Of a stretch of DNA of 64,000 bases, positions 25,850 to 34,691 are shown piece after piece. The notes beneath the pieces were generated by a model. It was not told where the DNA came from, did no database searches, and saw only the letters and a list, made by a program, of their open reading frames with translations. Within the stretch, counting starts at the first letter, position 1; each line of letters begins with the position of its first letter. The DNA is from Bacteroidota bacterium. Its GTDB lineage: Bacteria > Bacteroidota > Ignavibacteria > UBA10030 > UBA6906. The translations under genes were made by a program, and so were the position numbers. The DNA lies in the NCBI GenBank assembly GCA_030835135.1, contig JAUQWO010000003.1:62001-126000 (forward strand), written 5' to 3'.

Positions 25850-27136
25850 CTACTTTATTTCCCCTTCCACATCACACCCCTCCAGATTCTTCACCACCGC
25901 ATCCAGGAACATCCCTCCCAGCAGACCATCCACCACGCGGTGATCGAACGACATCGTGAAATACGCCATGGAACGGATCGCGATCGCATCATCGATGATC
26001 ACCGGACGCTTCACGATGGCACCGGTCCCCAGGATCGCGATCTGCGGCTGGTTGATGATCGGTGTGCCGATGATCGTGCCGAACACGCCATAGTTCGAGA
26101 TCGTGAACGTACCGCCGGTAATATCATCCGCGGTCAGCTTCTTCGTCCGCGTGCGGGTTGCCAGATCGTGCACCGCACGCGCGATGCCGAGCAGGCTCTT
26201 CTCTTCCGCATGCTTGATCACCGGAACGATGAGACCATTCTCCGACGCAACGGCCATGCCGATGTTGATGGCGTGCTTCCGGACGATCGTGGTCGCGTCC
26301 ACGGACGAGTTGATCAATGGATATTTCTTGATCGCGCGAACAACGGCGTCGATGATGTACGGTGTGTACGTGAGCTTGAATCCTTCCGCCCTCTCGAAGG
26401 ATGCCGCATGCGCCGTGCGGTGCCGGACGACCGCGGTCATATCCACTTCATGCACGGCGGCAACGTGTGGCGAGGTCTGCACGCTCGCCACCATATGGGC
26501 CGCCATCTTCTGCTGGACATTGGTCATGGCGATGCGTTCGTCGGCCGCGCCCGGCGTGAACGCCGTGGAACCGCCCGCGGCAGGGGCCACGGGGGTCCGT
26601 GCAGCCAGCGCCACGGGCGGTGTCCCGCTCTTGCGTGCCTGCACATACGCCAGGATGTCCTTCTTCGTGACCCGTCCGCCCTCACCGGTACCGGGGATGC
26701 CTTCCAGTTCCTCCATCGCAACCCCCTCGCTCCCGGCGATGGAAAGCACCAGCGGTGAGTAGAACCGCCCCTTCGCGGGTGGAGCCGCGGGTGCAGCCTG
26801 CTGCGCCGGCCGGGGCGCAGGAGCTGCTGCCGGTGACGCGGCCGCCGGCTTCGGCGCGCTTGCGGCCGCGGGTTTCACATCCACCGCGACGCTCGCATCC
26901 GTCTCCAGGTAGGCGACGACGGTGCCAACAACCACCGTCGTCTGCTCTGCCACCACGATCTCAGCGAGCATGCCGGCGGCGGGTGAGGGGATCTCGGAGT
27001 CGACCTTGTCGGTGCTGATCTCGAGCAGCGTTTCGTCCTTCTTCACCTGGTCGCCGATCTTCTTGTGCCACTTGACGATCGTCCCCTCCGCGATGCTCTC
27101 GCCCATCTGCGGCATCACCACTTCGATACGTGCCAT
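25850..27136 (-). CDS. 2-oxoacid dehydrogenase E2, dihydrolipoamide acyltransferase
   Basis: 428 residues. A single N-terminal lipoyl domain (residues 1-80) has the modified lysine K44 in ISTDKVDSEI. An Ala/Pro-rich linker, a peripheral-subunit-binding domain (FYSPLVLSIAGSEGVAME, ~128-165), a second linker and the catalytic acyltransferase domain with FDHRVVDG (HxxxDG) follow. The sequence style is that of E2 proteins of pyruvate or branched-chain oxoacid complexes, and I cannot decide which. It is the only E2 in the window and probably serves both E1 enzymes encoded upstream. Confidence 0.92.
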   Translation of the reverse strand: MARIEVVMPQMGESIAEGTIVKWHKKIGDQVKKDETLLEISTDKVDSEIPSPAAGMLAEIVVAEQTTVVVGTVVAYLETDASVAVDVKPAAASAPKPAAASPAAAPAPRPAQQAAPAAPPAKGRFYSPLVLSIAGSEGVAMEELEGIPGTGEGGRVTKKDILAYVQARKSGTPPVALAARTPVAPAAGGSTAFTPGAADERIAMTNVQQKMAAHMVASVQTSPHVAAVHEVDMTAVVRHRTAHAASFERAEGFKLTYTPYIIDAVVRAIKKYPLINSSVDATTIVRKHAINIGMAVASENGLIVPVIKHAEEKSLLGIARAVHDLATRTRTKKLTADDITGGTFTISNYGVFGTIIGTPIINQPQIAILGTGAIVKRPVIIDDAIAIRSMAYFTMSFDHRVVDGLLGGMFLDAVVKNLEGCDVEGEIK

Positions 27137-27154
27137 CGGATCATCCTGTATGAG

Positions 27155-28132
27155 TTAATAACGTGCAAGCTCTTTCATGGCCGCCAGGATCTTTGCGGTA
27201 TCCGGCAGAACGGCCTCTTCGAGGGTCGGGGCGAACGGCACCGGCACATCGGCAGCCCCCACGCGGCGCACCGGGGCATCCAGATCATGGAACGATTCAT
27301 CGGCGATCGTCGCGGCGATCTCCGCCCCCACACCGCCGGTTACCGCATCCTCATGCACCACGAGCACCTTCCCCGTCTGCCGCACGGCCTCCAGCACACG
27401 GTCCTTGTCCCAGGGCATCAGCGACCGCAGGTCCAGGACCGCCGCCTCCATGCCGTCATCGGCCGCCAGCTGGCGGGCGGCATCGAGGGCGAACCCTGTC
27501 GTGGTGCCATACGTGACCACCGTCAGATCGCCGCCCTGCCGCCGGAGTTCCGCCGTGCCGATCGGCACGATGTAGTCGGTCTCGGGCACCTCACCCTTCA
27601 ACCGCCGGTACAGATACTTGAACTCGAGCACGATCACCGGGTTGTTGTCCCGGATCGCCGCTTTCATCAGCCCCTTCGCATCGTAGGGGGTGGAGGGCGC
27701 CACGATCTTCACGCCGGGCACATGGAAGAACCACGATTCCGGACTCGTGGAGTGATACGGTCCGCCGTGTATGTAGCCGCCTGTTGGCAGCCGCAACACC
27801 ATGGGCACCGGCAGGTGCCAGCGGTAGTGCGTCTTCGCCGCATTCACCACCATCTGATTGAATCCGCACGTGACGAAATCCGCGAACTGCATCTCCGCCA
27901 CCGGCCGCATCCCCAGCAGCGCAGCCCCGACGGAAGCGCCGACGATCGCGGCTTCGGAAAGAGGAGCGTCGATCACTCTCTCTTCGCCGAAATGCGCCTG
28001 AAACCCCTTCGTCGCCTTGAATGCGCCGCCATACGCACCAATGTCCTCACCGATCAGGAACACGGACGGATCGCGTTCCATTTCTTCCCACATGCCCCGT
28101 GCGAGCGCGTCGATGTACGTCATGGTCGCCAT
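27155..28132 (-). CDS. 2-oxoacid dehydrogenase E1 beta subunit (separate)
   Basis: 325 residues from ATG 28132, overlapping the E1 alpha stop (TGATG). Transketolase-type pyrimidine-binding domain (GEDIGAYGGAFKATKGF, DAPLSEAAIVGASVG, EMQFADFVTCGFNQM) and C-terminal domain (VLDLRSLMPWDKD, LVVHEDAVTGGVGAEIAA). It pairs with the separate alpha subunit to form the thiamine-diphosphate E1 heterotetramer, of pyruvate or acetoin/branched-chain type. Confidence 0.92.
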   Translation of the reverse strand: MATMTYIDALARGMWEEMERDPSVFLIGEDIGAYGGAFKATKGFQAHFGEERVIDAPLSEAAIVGASVGAALLGMRPVAEMQFADFVTCGFNQMVVNAAKTHYRWHLPVPMVLRLPTGGYIHGGPYHSTSPESWFFHVPGVKIVAPSTPYDAKGLMKAAIRDNNPVIVLEFKYLYRRLKGEVPETDYIVPIGTAELRRQGGDLTVVTYGTTTGFALDAARQLAADDGMEAAVLDLRSLMPWDKDRVLEAVRQTGKVLVVHEDAVTGGVGAEIAATIADESFHDLDAPVRRVGAADVPVPFAPTLEEAVLPDTAKILAAMKELARY

Positions 28133-29112
28133 CAGGGAGCGAACACTCCTTCCCGCACCTGCCCCGCATCCGGCGAAGCATCCTCCAGCGCCACCTGCAC
28201 GGCATGGGCGATCCCGTCTTCGATGCGCGATGCGATCCCGGCCTGTATGCTGGCGGACAGGATGCCCGCGGCACCCAGGGTCTGCTCGAAGCGCAGGATC
28301 GGGTCCTTCGCCTTCCACTCCTCCAGGAGCGCGGCCGGCACATACGAAGCATCGTCCGATGCGGAGTGGCCCTGCATGCGCATCGTCACGGACTCGATGA
28401 GGGTCGGCCCCTCACCACGTCGCGCACGCTCCACCGCCGAGCGGGTGGCCTCATAGACGGCCAGGATATCGGTCCCATCGATCGTGACACCCGGGATCCC
28501 GTATCCTGCCGCGCGGTCCGAGATCCTCTCCGCCGCGTGCTGCTTCGCCACCGGCGTGGAGTATGCGAACTGGTTGTTCTCCACGATCAGCACGAACGGC
28601 AGGCGCATGACGGCCGCCATGTTCAGGCCTTCATGGAAATCGCCGACATTGCATCCGCCATCGCCGATATAGTTCAGGACGACGGCATGCTCGCGTTTCA
28701 TGCGGGATGCGAGTGCGACCCCCGCGGCAACGGGGATCATGGCCGCAAGATGGCTCACATTCCCGTAGATGCGCCGTGCGGGATCCGCATAATGACCGGT
28801 GCCATCCCTGCCCCCCGTCAGGCTTCCTGCCCGCCCGAGCTGTTGCAGGAAGATCATTGCCAGCGTCTGTCCGCGGACGAGATGCGCGCCCAGGTCGCGG
28901 TGCATCGGGAAAAGATAATCCTGGGGTTGCAGTGCATAGGCACTCCCCACCGCCGTGGCCTCGTTGCCGGTACCGGCATACGCCCCCCCGACCATTTTCC
29001 CCTGCCTGTACAGCCGGAGAATGGCATCATCGCACGACCGTGCGAGGCGGAGATAATAATAGAGATCGAGCAATTGCTCGTGAGACAAACCGTGGGACGT
29101 CATCATTCTCAT
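28132..29112 (-). CDS. 2-oxoacid dehydrogenase E1 alpha subunit (separate)
   Basis: 326 residues. The thiamine-diphosphate motif is IGDGGCNVGDFHEGLNMA, with VENNQFAYSTP after it; GRDGTGHYAD lies in the active-site region. ATG codons at 29112, 29106 and 29103 are all possible starts, differing by up to three residues. It is translationally coupled to the E1 beta gene and follows the fused E1 gene by 37 nt, so two complete E1 enzymes lie in tandem. Confidence 0.92.
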   Translation of the reverse strand: MRMMTSHGLSHEQLLDLYYYLRLARSCDDAILRLYRQGKMVGGAYAGTGNEATAVGSAYALQPQDYLFPMHRDLGAHLVRGQTLAMIFLQQLGRAGSLTGGRDGTGHYADPARRIYGNVSHLAAMIPVAAGVALASRMKREHAVVLNYIGDGGCNVGDFHEGLNMAAVMRLPFVLIVENNQFAYSTPVAKQHAAERISDRAAGYGIPGVTIDGTDILAVYEATRSAVERARRGEGPTLIESVTMRMQGHSASDDASYVPAALLEEWKAKDPILRFEQTLGAAGILSASIQAGIASRIEDGIAHAVQVALEDASPDAGQVREGVFAP

Positions 29113-29149
29113 TCGCTGCGCGGCAGACCATTCCGCCGCGCTCAGTATC

Positions 29150-31159
29150 CTAGAACCTCAACAGCCGCTCCATGGCCCTCAACAGATCGGTTTCCTGTGG
29201 CAGCATCGCGTTCTCGAGGGACGGCGCGTACGGCACCGGGGCATCCTTTGCCGCGACGCGGACCACCGGCGCGTCGAGCCGGTCGAAGGCCTCCTGGGCA
29301 ATGATCGCCGCGATCTCTGCACCGAATCCGCCCGTCAGGGTGTCTTCATGTGCCACGATCACCTTTCCGGTCTTGCGCACGGACGTCAGGATGGTGTCGC
29401 GGTCCAGCGGGTTCAGCGTGCGCAGGTCGATGACCTCCACCGATGCCCCGAGCCGTTCTTCGATCTTGCGTGCTGCCTCGAGGGAGCGTTGCACGAGCAT
29501 CCCCCACGTGATCACCGTGAGGTCTTCACCGGGCCGCTTGATGGAGGCGACGCCGAACGGAACAAGATGATCCGCCGCGGGCTCGGGCGACGCCGCGAAA
29601 CTCTGACGGTACAGCCCCTTGTGTTCAAGGAAGAGGACCGGGTCATCGCACCGGCATGCGGTCTTCAGCAATCCCTTCGCATCCGCGGCGCATGAGGGGA
29701 AGACCACCCGCAGTCCGGGGATGTGTGTAAAGAACCCTTCAATGGATTGGCTATGGTACAGTCCGCCGTGTATGTACCCGCCCACTGCGACCCGGATCAC
29801 CATCGGACAGCTCCAATGGTTGTTCGACCGGTAGCGCAGCATCGCCACTTCGTTCCGGATCTGCATGAACGCCGGCCAGATATAGTCGCCGAACTGGATC
29901 TCGACCACCGGTTTGAACGTCCCCCGCACGCTCAGTCCGAGGGCGGTACCGATGATCGATGCCTCGGCCAACTGCGAATTGAACACGCGCGCATCACCGA
30001 ACTTCGCCGCGAGCCCGCGCGTCGCCGTGAACACGCCGCCCTTTCCCCCACCGACATCCTCGCCATACACGAGCATCGACGGGTTCCGCTCGAGTTCTTC
30101 GGCGAGCGCGTGATTGATCGCATCCACCAGCACGATGCGCGCACCACCCTCGGGTGCAGGCACCGGCTCCACCGGCTGCTCCGCCGGCGGGGGGGCATAC
30201 ACATAGCGTTCGACATCGGCAGCATCGGGCAAGGGGAGCAGTTCCGTCTCCACCGCAGCCCGGTCGATCCGCTCCTGCATTGCCGTACGGATCGCCGCGG
30301 CGTCGGCGGCGGTCAGGACCCCCTGCTCGATCAGGTAGTTCTCCATGAGCGGGATCGGGTCACGCGCCGCATCCTCGGCAAGATCATCAGCAGGGCGGTA
30401 CTTCCGCTGGTCGTCCGACGATGAATGGGGGAGAAGGCGCACCGTGCGGGCTTCGATGAGCACCGGACCCTTCCGGCTCCGGGCAAGGGCGACCGCCTCC
30501 GATGTGACGCGGAGGATCTCCGGAAAATCGCTTCCGTCCACCTCGAAACGCTGCAATCCCTCGTAGCCCGCGGTCATCTTGAACACCGATCCGCCCGCCA
30601 CCTGATCCTCGACCGGGACGGAGATCGCATAGCCATTGTTCTGGATCAGGAAGATCACCGGCAGTCGCTCACGCGATGCCCAGTTGAGTGCTTCGTGGAA
30701 TTCCCCCTCGCTGGTCGCCCCCTCGCCGGACGACACGTACACGACCTCGTCGGTCCCTTCACGGACCGCCCCCATCGCGGTGCCGACGGCCTGGAGGTAT
30801 TGCGTGCCGGTCGGGCTCGACTGTGCGACCATGCGCAGGTCGCGGTCGCCGTAGTGGAACGGCATCGCAAACCCACCGCTGCTGATGCCCGCGGCACGGT
30901 GCATCGCATCGCGCATCACTTCCTCTACCGTCGTACCGTAGTGCAGCGCGAACCCCATATCGCGATAGTACGGATACGCCCAGTCCTTGCCGGGCTGCAT
31001 CGCGAGCGCCATGCCGACCTGGATGCCCTCATGTCCCGATCCGCCGATATGGAAGAAGATCTTTCCCTGCTTGAGCAGGATGAGGATCTTCGCATCCATC
31101 ATGCGCGCGGCCACCGCATTGGTGTAGGCTCGGCGCAGCTGTTCCGGAGAATGCGTCAC
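29150..31159 (-). CDS. Fused 2-oxoacid dehydrogenase E1 alpha-beta (branched-chain type likely)
   Basis: 669 residues from GTG 31159, one base after the lipB stop. Residues 1 to ~330 are an E1 alpha domain with the ThDP motif SSGEGATSEGEFHEALNWA; residues ~345-669 are an E1 beta domain (YGEDVGGGKGGVFTATRGL, EIQFGDYIWPAFMQI, AHEDTLTGGFGAEIAAI). Fused E1 chains of this kind occur in Bacteroidota and relatives and are usually assigned to 2-oxoisovalerate dehydrogenase. It would decarboxylate branched-chain 2-oxoacids and pass the acyl group to the lipoyl E2. Confidence 0.88.
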   Translation of the reverse strand: MTHSPEQLRRAYTNAVAARMMDAKILILLKQGKIFFHIGGSGHEGIQVGMALAMQPGKDWAYPYYRDMGFALHYGTTVEEVMRDAMHRAAGISSGGFAMPFHYGDRDLRMVAQSSPTGTQYLQAVGTAMGAVREGTDEVVYVSSGEGATSEGEFHEALNWASRERLPVIFLIQNNGYAISVPVEDQVAGGSVFKMTAGYEGLQRFEVDGSDFPEILRVTSEAVALARSRKGPVLIEARTVRLLPHSSSDDQRKYRPADDLAEDAARDPIPLMENYLIEQGVLTAADAAAIRTAMQERIDRAAVETELLPLPDAADVERYVYAPPPAEQPVEPVPAPEGGARIVLVDAINHALAEELERNPSMLVYGEDVGGGKGGVFTATRGLAAKFGDARVFNSQLAEASIIGTALGLSVRGTFKPVVEIQFGDYIWPAFMQIRNEVAMLRYRSNNHWSCPMVIRVAVGGYIHGGLYHSQSIEGFFTHIPGLRVVFPSCAADAKGLLKTACRCDDPVLFLEHKGLYRQSFAASPEPAADHLVPFGVASIKRPGEDLTVITWGMLVQRSLEAARKIEERLGASVEVIDLRTLNPLDRDTILTSVRKTGKVIVAHEDTLTGGFGAEIAAIIAQEAFDRLDAPVVRVAAKDAPVPYAPSLENAMLPQETDLLRAMERLLRF

Positions 31160-31160
31160 C

Positions 31161-31847
31161 CTATCGTCCTTCCATTGATTCGCGAACCTGCGGCGTGACG
31201 GCGCCGAAGACCGTGCAGAATTCTTCGATGAAGAGATCCTCGATCATGGGGAGCGGGAACGTCTCGCCCGTGATCTCGCGGAGCGATGTCACCCCGCGCT
31301 CGAAGATGCCGCAGGGAATGATCCCCCCGAAATATGAAAGGTCCGTCGCCACGTTCAGCGCCAGACCGTGCATCGTGACCCATCGGCTCGCCTTGATCCC
31401 GATCGCACAGACCTTCTCACCGGCGACCCAGACCCCGGTATAGCCGGGCAGCCTGCCGCCGGCAACATCCAGCCGGGCCAGGAGCCGTAGCACGACCTCT
31501 TCGAGCGAGCGCAGGTACTGCGCGACATCCCTGCCGTGGTGTTCGAGGTCCAGGATCGGATATGCCACGAGCTGACCCGGACCGTGATACGTGATGTCGC
31601 CGCCGCGGTCCACCTCAACCACATCCACGCCACGCGCTTCGAGGTCCACGGCACCCGCCAGCAGATGGTCCATATGCGCGTTCCTGCCGAGCGTATACAC
31701 GTGCTCGTGCTCGGTAAGGATCAGGGTATCCGGTGCCTGCCCCGCAAGCCGTCGGGCAAAATGGTCCTGTTGCATCTGCCAGCACGCGCGATACCGTGTG
31801 CGGCCGGCACGTAGCACATCCAGGTCAGATACTGATGGCTTCGCCAT
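31161..31847 (-). CDS. lipB: Octanoyltransferase (lipoate biosynthesis)
   Basis: 228 residues from ATG 31847, which overlaps the end of lpdA by 23 nt. It moves octanoate from acyl carrier protein to lipoyl domains before LipA acts. Motifs are VDRGGDITYHGPGQLVAYPI, the conserved Lys region EKVCAIGIKASRWVTMHG, and the catalytic Cys in IIPCGIFERG. Its place between lpdA and the E1 genes ties lipoylation to dehydrogenase production. Confidence 0.95.
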   Translation of the reverse strand: MAKPSVSDLDVLRAGRTRYRACWQMQQDHFARRLAGQAPDTLILTEHEHVYTLGRNAHMDHLLAGAVDLEARGVDVVEVDRGGDITYHGPGQLVAYPILDLEHHGRDVAQYLRSLEEVVLRLLARLDVAGGRLPGYTGVWVAGEKVCAIGIKASRWVTMHGLALNVATDLSYFGGIIPCGIFERGVTSLREITGETFPLPMIEDLFIEEFCTVFGAVTPQVRESMEGR

Positions 31848-33222
31848 AGGCAGCTGCTGCCGCTTCCATGACCGCTTCACTCAATGTGGGGTGCGCATGC
31901 ATCGTATGGAACAGGTCGGGCCCGGTGAGTTCCATTCGTTTCGCGAGGACGAGTTCCGCGATGAGCTCGGTGGCATCGGTCCCGAGGATATGCGCGCCCA
32001 GGATCTCACCGTACTTCGCATCGAAGATCAGTTTCACCATTCCTTCGGTCTCCCCGATCGCCATCGCCTTGCCCAACGGCCGGTACGGGAAACGGCCGAC
32101 CTTCACTTCATAGCCCTCCGCTTTCGCGGATTCTTCGGTCAGCCCGACGCTCGCGAGTTGGGGCGAGCAATACGTGCACCCCGGCACACATGTGTAGTCC
32201 ACCGGGTGGGGCTCTTTCCCTGCGATCGCTTCAACGCAGCATATCCCTTCGGCGCTGGCCACATGCGCAAGCCATGGCGGACCGATGACGTCGCCGATCG
32301 CATAGATGCCCGGCGTGGTCGTCCGGTACCGTGTGTCCACTGCGATGTGGCCGCGCTCCACGCGGACGCCCAGGGCTTCCAGTCCGAGATGCTCGACATT
32401 CCCCTGTACGCCGATGGCCACCAGAGCAACGTCCGCCGTGAGTGTGCGCGATTCACCCCCCTGCTGCACCGAGACGCTCACGCCGGTATTCCCCGCCTGT
32501 GCTCCTTCAACACGCGCGCCCGTAAGAAGTTCCACACCCCGGCGTGTCAGGCTGGTCGCGAGAAGTTTTGTCAGTTCCGCATCCTCGATCGGCAGGATCG
32601 ACGGCATCATCTCCACGACCGTCACCTTCGTGCCGAGCGCATTGTAGAACGTAGCGAACTCGATCCCGATGGCCCCGGCCCCGATGATGATCATCGATTC
32701 GGGCCGGGCGGGCAGGGTCATCGCTTCGCTGCTGGTGATGATCCGCTTCCTGTCGATGGTCACATTCGGGATCGAACGCGGTCGTGCGCCGGTAGCGAGG
32801 ACGATGTGCGGTGCGGTGATCGTGGCCGTTGCTTTCCCTTCGGCCCGGATCTCGAGGGTATCGGCAGCAGTGAGGCGCGCCGTCCCGGTGTGTACCGTGA
32901 TGGCGTTCTTCTTCATCAGGTATTCCACGCCCTTGGAGATGCGTTCGGCGACGCCGCGGCTGCGCTTGATGATACGGGGGAAATCGAACGAGATGTCCTT
33001 TGCCGTGATCCCCCACTCATCGGCGTGGAGAAGCGTGGCATAGATCTCTGCGTTGCGGAGCAGGGCTTTTGTGGGAATACAGCCCCAGTTGAGGCACACG
33101 CCCCCGAGGCGGTCCCGCTCCACAAGGGCCGCCTTCATCCCGAGCTGGGATGCGCGGATCGCAGCGGTGTAGCCGCCGGGCCCCCCGCCCACGATCACGA
33201 TGTCGTACTGGGTGTGTGGCAT
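31825..33222 (-). CDS. lpdA: Dihydrolipoamide dehydrogenase (E3)
   Basis: 465 residues. The FAD-binding GGGPGGYTAA near the N-terminus is followed by the redox disulfide in GGVCLNWGCIPTKA (C43, C48), an NAD-binding IIGAGAIGIEFATF, and the catalytic His-Glu region MHAHPTLSEAV at the C-terminus. It reoxidises dihydrolipoyl groups of the E2 with NAD+. It is the first gene of the lipoate/2-oxoacid dehydrogenase run and has a good promoter. Confidence 0.96.
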   Translation of the reverse strand: MPHTQYDIVIVGGGPGGYTAAIRASQLGMKAALVERDRLGGVCLNWGCIPTKALLRNAEIYATLLHADEWGITAKDISFDFPRIIKRSRGVAERISKGVEYLMKKNAITVHTGTARLTAADTLEIRAEGKATATITAPHIVLATGARPRSIPNVTIDRKRIITSSEAMTLPARPESMIIIGAGAIGIEFATFYNALGTKVTVVEMMPSILPIEDAELTKLLATSLTRRGVELLTGARVEGAQAGNTGVSVSVQQGGESRTLTADVALVAIGVQGNVEHLGLEALGVRVERGHIAVDTRYRTTTPGIYAIGDVIGPPWLAHVASAEGICCVEAIAGKEPHPVDYTCVPGCTYCSPQLASVGLTEESAKAEGYEVKVGRFPYRPLGKAMAIGETEGMVKLIFDAKYGEILGAHILGTDATELIAELVLAKRMELTGPDLFHTMHAHPTLSEAVMEAAAAAYGEAISI

Positions 33223-33262
33223 GGACTCCTCGCAAAGAACGGAAAGCGCGTGAAAGTTTTAC

Positions 33263-33291
33263 AAAATACGCAAAGGGGCTCAGAAAGTCAA
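33263..33291 (-). promoter_or_regulatory. Candidate promoter of the lpdA run
   Basis: On the minus strand TTGACT (33291-33286), exactly 17 nt and TATTTT (33268-33263) lie 41 nt before the lpdA ATG, with GAGGAG before the start codon. Confidence 0.55.
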
Positions 33292-33332
33292 CGAAGCCGC
33301 CGCGTCCGCCCTCCGGGAGTCCGGGAGCGGGG

Positions 33333-34679
33333 TCAGGCCTCCCGCTTGAGGTTGTACTTCTCGATCTTATGATAGAGCGTAACGCGGTCGATGTCCAGGA
33401 TGGTTGCACTCCGACTCACGTTCCAGCCGGTTTCGCGCAGGATCTGGTCGATATGCCGTTTTTCCACGTCCTCCATGCGCTTCCCTTCGCTCGGGGAGGG
33501 CAGATCGGTATGCAGGATCAGATGGTCGCGGTTGATCATGTTCCCCGGCGAAATCACCATCGCGCGTTCGATCACATTCTCCAGCTCCCGCACATTGCCG
33601 GGCCAATCATACGCCTTCAACGCGAGCATGGCATCCGGTGAGAACCCGTGCATCTTCCGGTTCATCGCGCGGGCATACTTCACGAGGAAGAAGTGCGCAA
33701 GCTTGGCAACGTCGCCCCGGCGCGCCCGCAACGGCGGCAGCGCGATCTCGAAGACGGTCAGCCGGTAGAAGAGATCCTGCCGGAACTTCCCGTCCTTGAC
33801 GGCCTGCTCGAGGTCCATGCCCGACGCACAGATGAGCCGGTATCCCGTGCGCACCGGGTCCGCACCGCCGAGCCGCGTGATCTGTTCCGCTTCCAGCGCC
33901 GAGAGCAATTCGCCCTGCAACTTGAGATCAAGATTTCCGATCTCATCGAGGAACAGCGTGCCACCTTCCGCCATCTCCATCTTCCCCTTCCGCATCTGCA
34001 AGGCGCCGGGGAACGCATCCTTCTCATGGCCGAAGAGTTCATCGGCGAGCATCGCGTCGGCCACCGCACCGCAATTCACGGTGACGAACGGCATGTACCG
34101 GCGACTCCCGGCCTGATGGATCGCCCGTGCGACGAGTTCTTTCCCGGTCCCGACCTCGCCCTTGACGAGGACGATCGTGCTGGTCTGGCCCACGGTCTGC
34201 ACCAGCTCCATCACCCTGTGCATCTCCGGAGACTCGCCGATCAGTTCGACGCCGGAGGTGAGTTCGCTCACGGTATCGCGGAGGCGCTGGTTCTCCAGGT
34301 TCAGCAGCTGTTGCTCGAGGGCATTCACCACGATATGGTTCAGATAATCGGGATCGATGGGTTTGGTGATGTAATCATACGCTCCTTCTTTCAGCGCCCG
34401 GACGGCGGTCTCGACCGTCGCAAACGCGGTCACGACGATCACCACGACTTGCCGGTCGATCTTCTTGATGCGCTGGAGAAGCTCCAGACCGTCCATACCC
34501 GGCATACGGATGTCCACGAGGACCAGATTCCAGTGCTCACTCTGCAGGATCTTCAATGCGCTGGCACCGTCCGGCGCTGCGCCCACGCGGAAGCCATCCT
34601 CACGGAACCACTTCGTGAGGGATTCCCTGACGATCAATTCATCATCGACGACGAGAATGCCGAGATCACTCTTTTTCAT
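33333..34679 (-). CDS. NtrC-type response regulator with altered sigma-54 contact loop
   Basis: 448 residues: receiver (1-120, phospho-acceptor D56 in LVDIRMPGMDG), AAA+ domain (~145-375) and a Fis-type helix-turn-helix (WNVSRSATILDIDRVTLYHK). Walker A GEVGTGKE and Walker B GTLFLDEIGNLD are intact, and the arginine-finger region VFEIALPPLRARRGDV is present. The GAFTGA loop that contacts sigma-54, however, reads DAFPGA at residues 221-226 after FGHEK. The gene follows the heme-domain kinase by 12 nt and is presumably its partner. Likely target is the divergent ferredoxin/NrfD/cytochrome operon. Whether it activates sigma-54 polymerase is doubtful. Confidence 0.88.
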   Translation of the reverse strand: MKKSDLGILVVDDELIVRESLTKWFREDGFRVGAAPDGASALKILQSEHWNLVLVDIRMPGMDGLELLQRIKKIDRQVVVIVVTAFATVETAVRALKEGAYDYITKPIDPDYLNHIVVNALEQQLLNLENQRLRDTVSELTSGVELIGESPEMHRVMELVQTVGQTSTIVLVKGEVGTGKELVARAIHQAGSRRYMPFVTVNCGAVADAMLADELFGHEKDAFPGALQMRKGKMEMAEGGTLFLDEIGNLDLKLQGELLSALEAEQITRLGGADPVRTGYRLICASGMDLEQAVKDGKFRQDLFYRLTVFEIALPPLRARRGDVAKLAHFFLVKYARAMNRKMHGFSPDAMLALKAYDWPGNVRELENVIERAMVISPGNMINRDHLILHTDLPSPSEGKRMEDVEKRHIDQILRETGWNVSRSATILDIDRVTLYHKIEKYNLKREA

Positions 34680-34691
34680 GAGGCAAGCCCT

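Noticed and set aside
29150-31159. The fused E1 as a frameshift or misassembly of two genes
   Set aside because: Both halves are complete with intact motifs and a Pro-rich linker, and such fusions are known in Bacteroidota and relatives.
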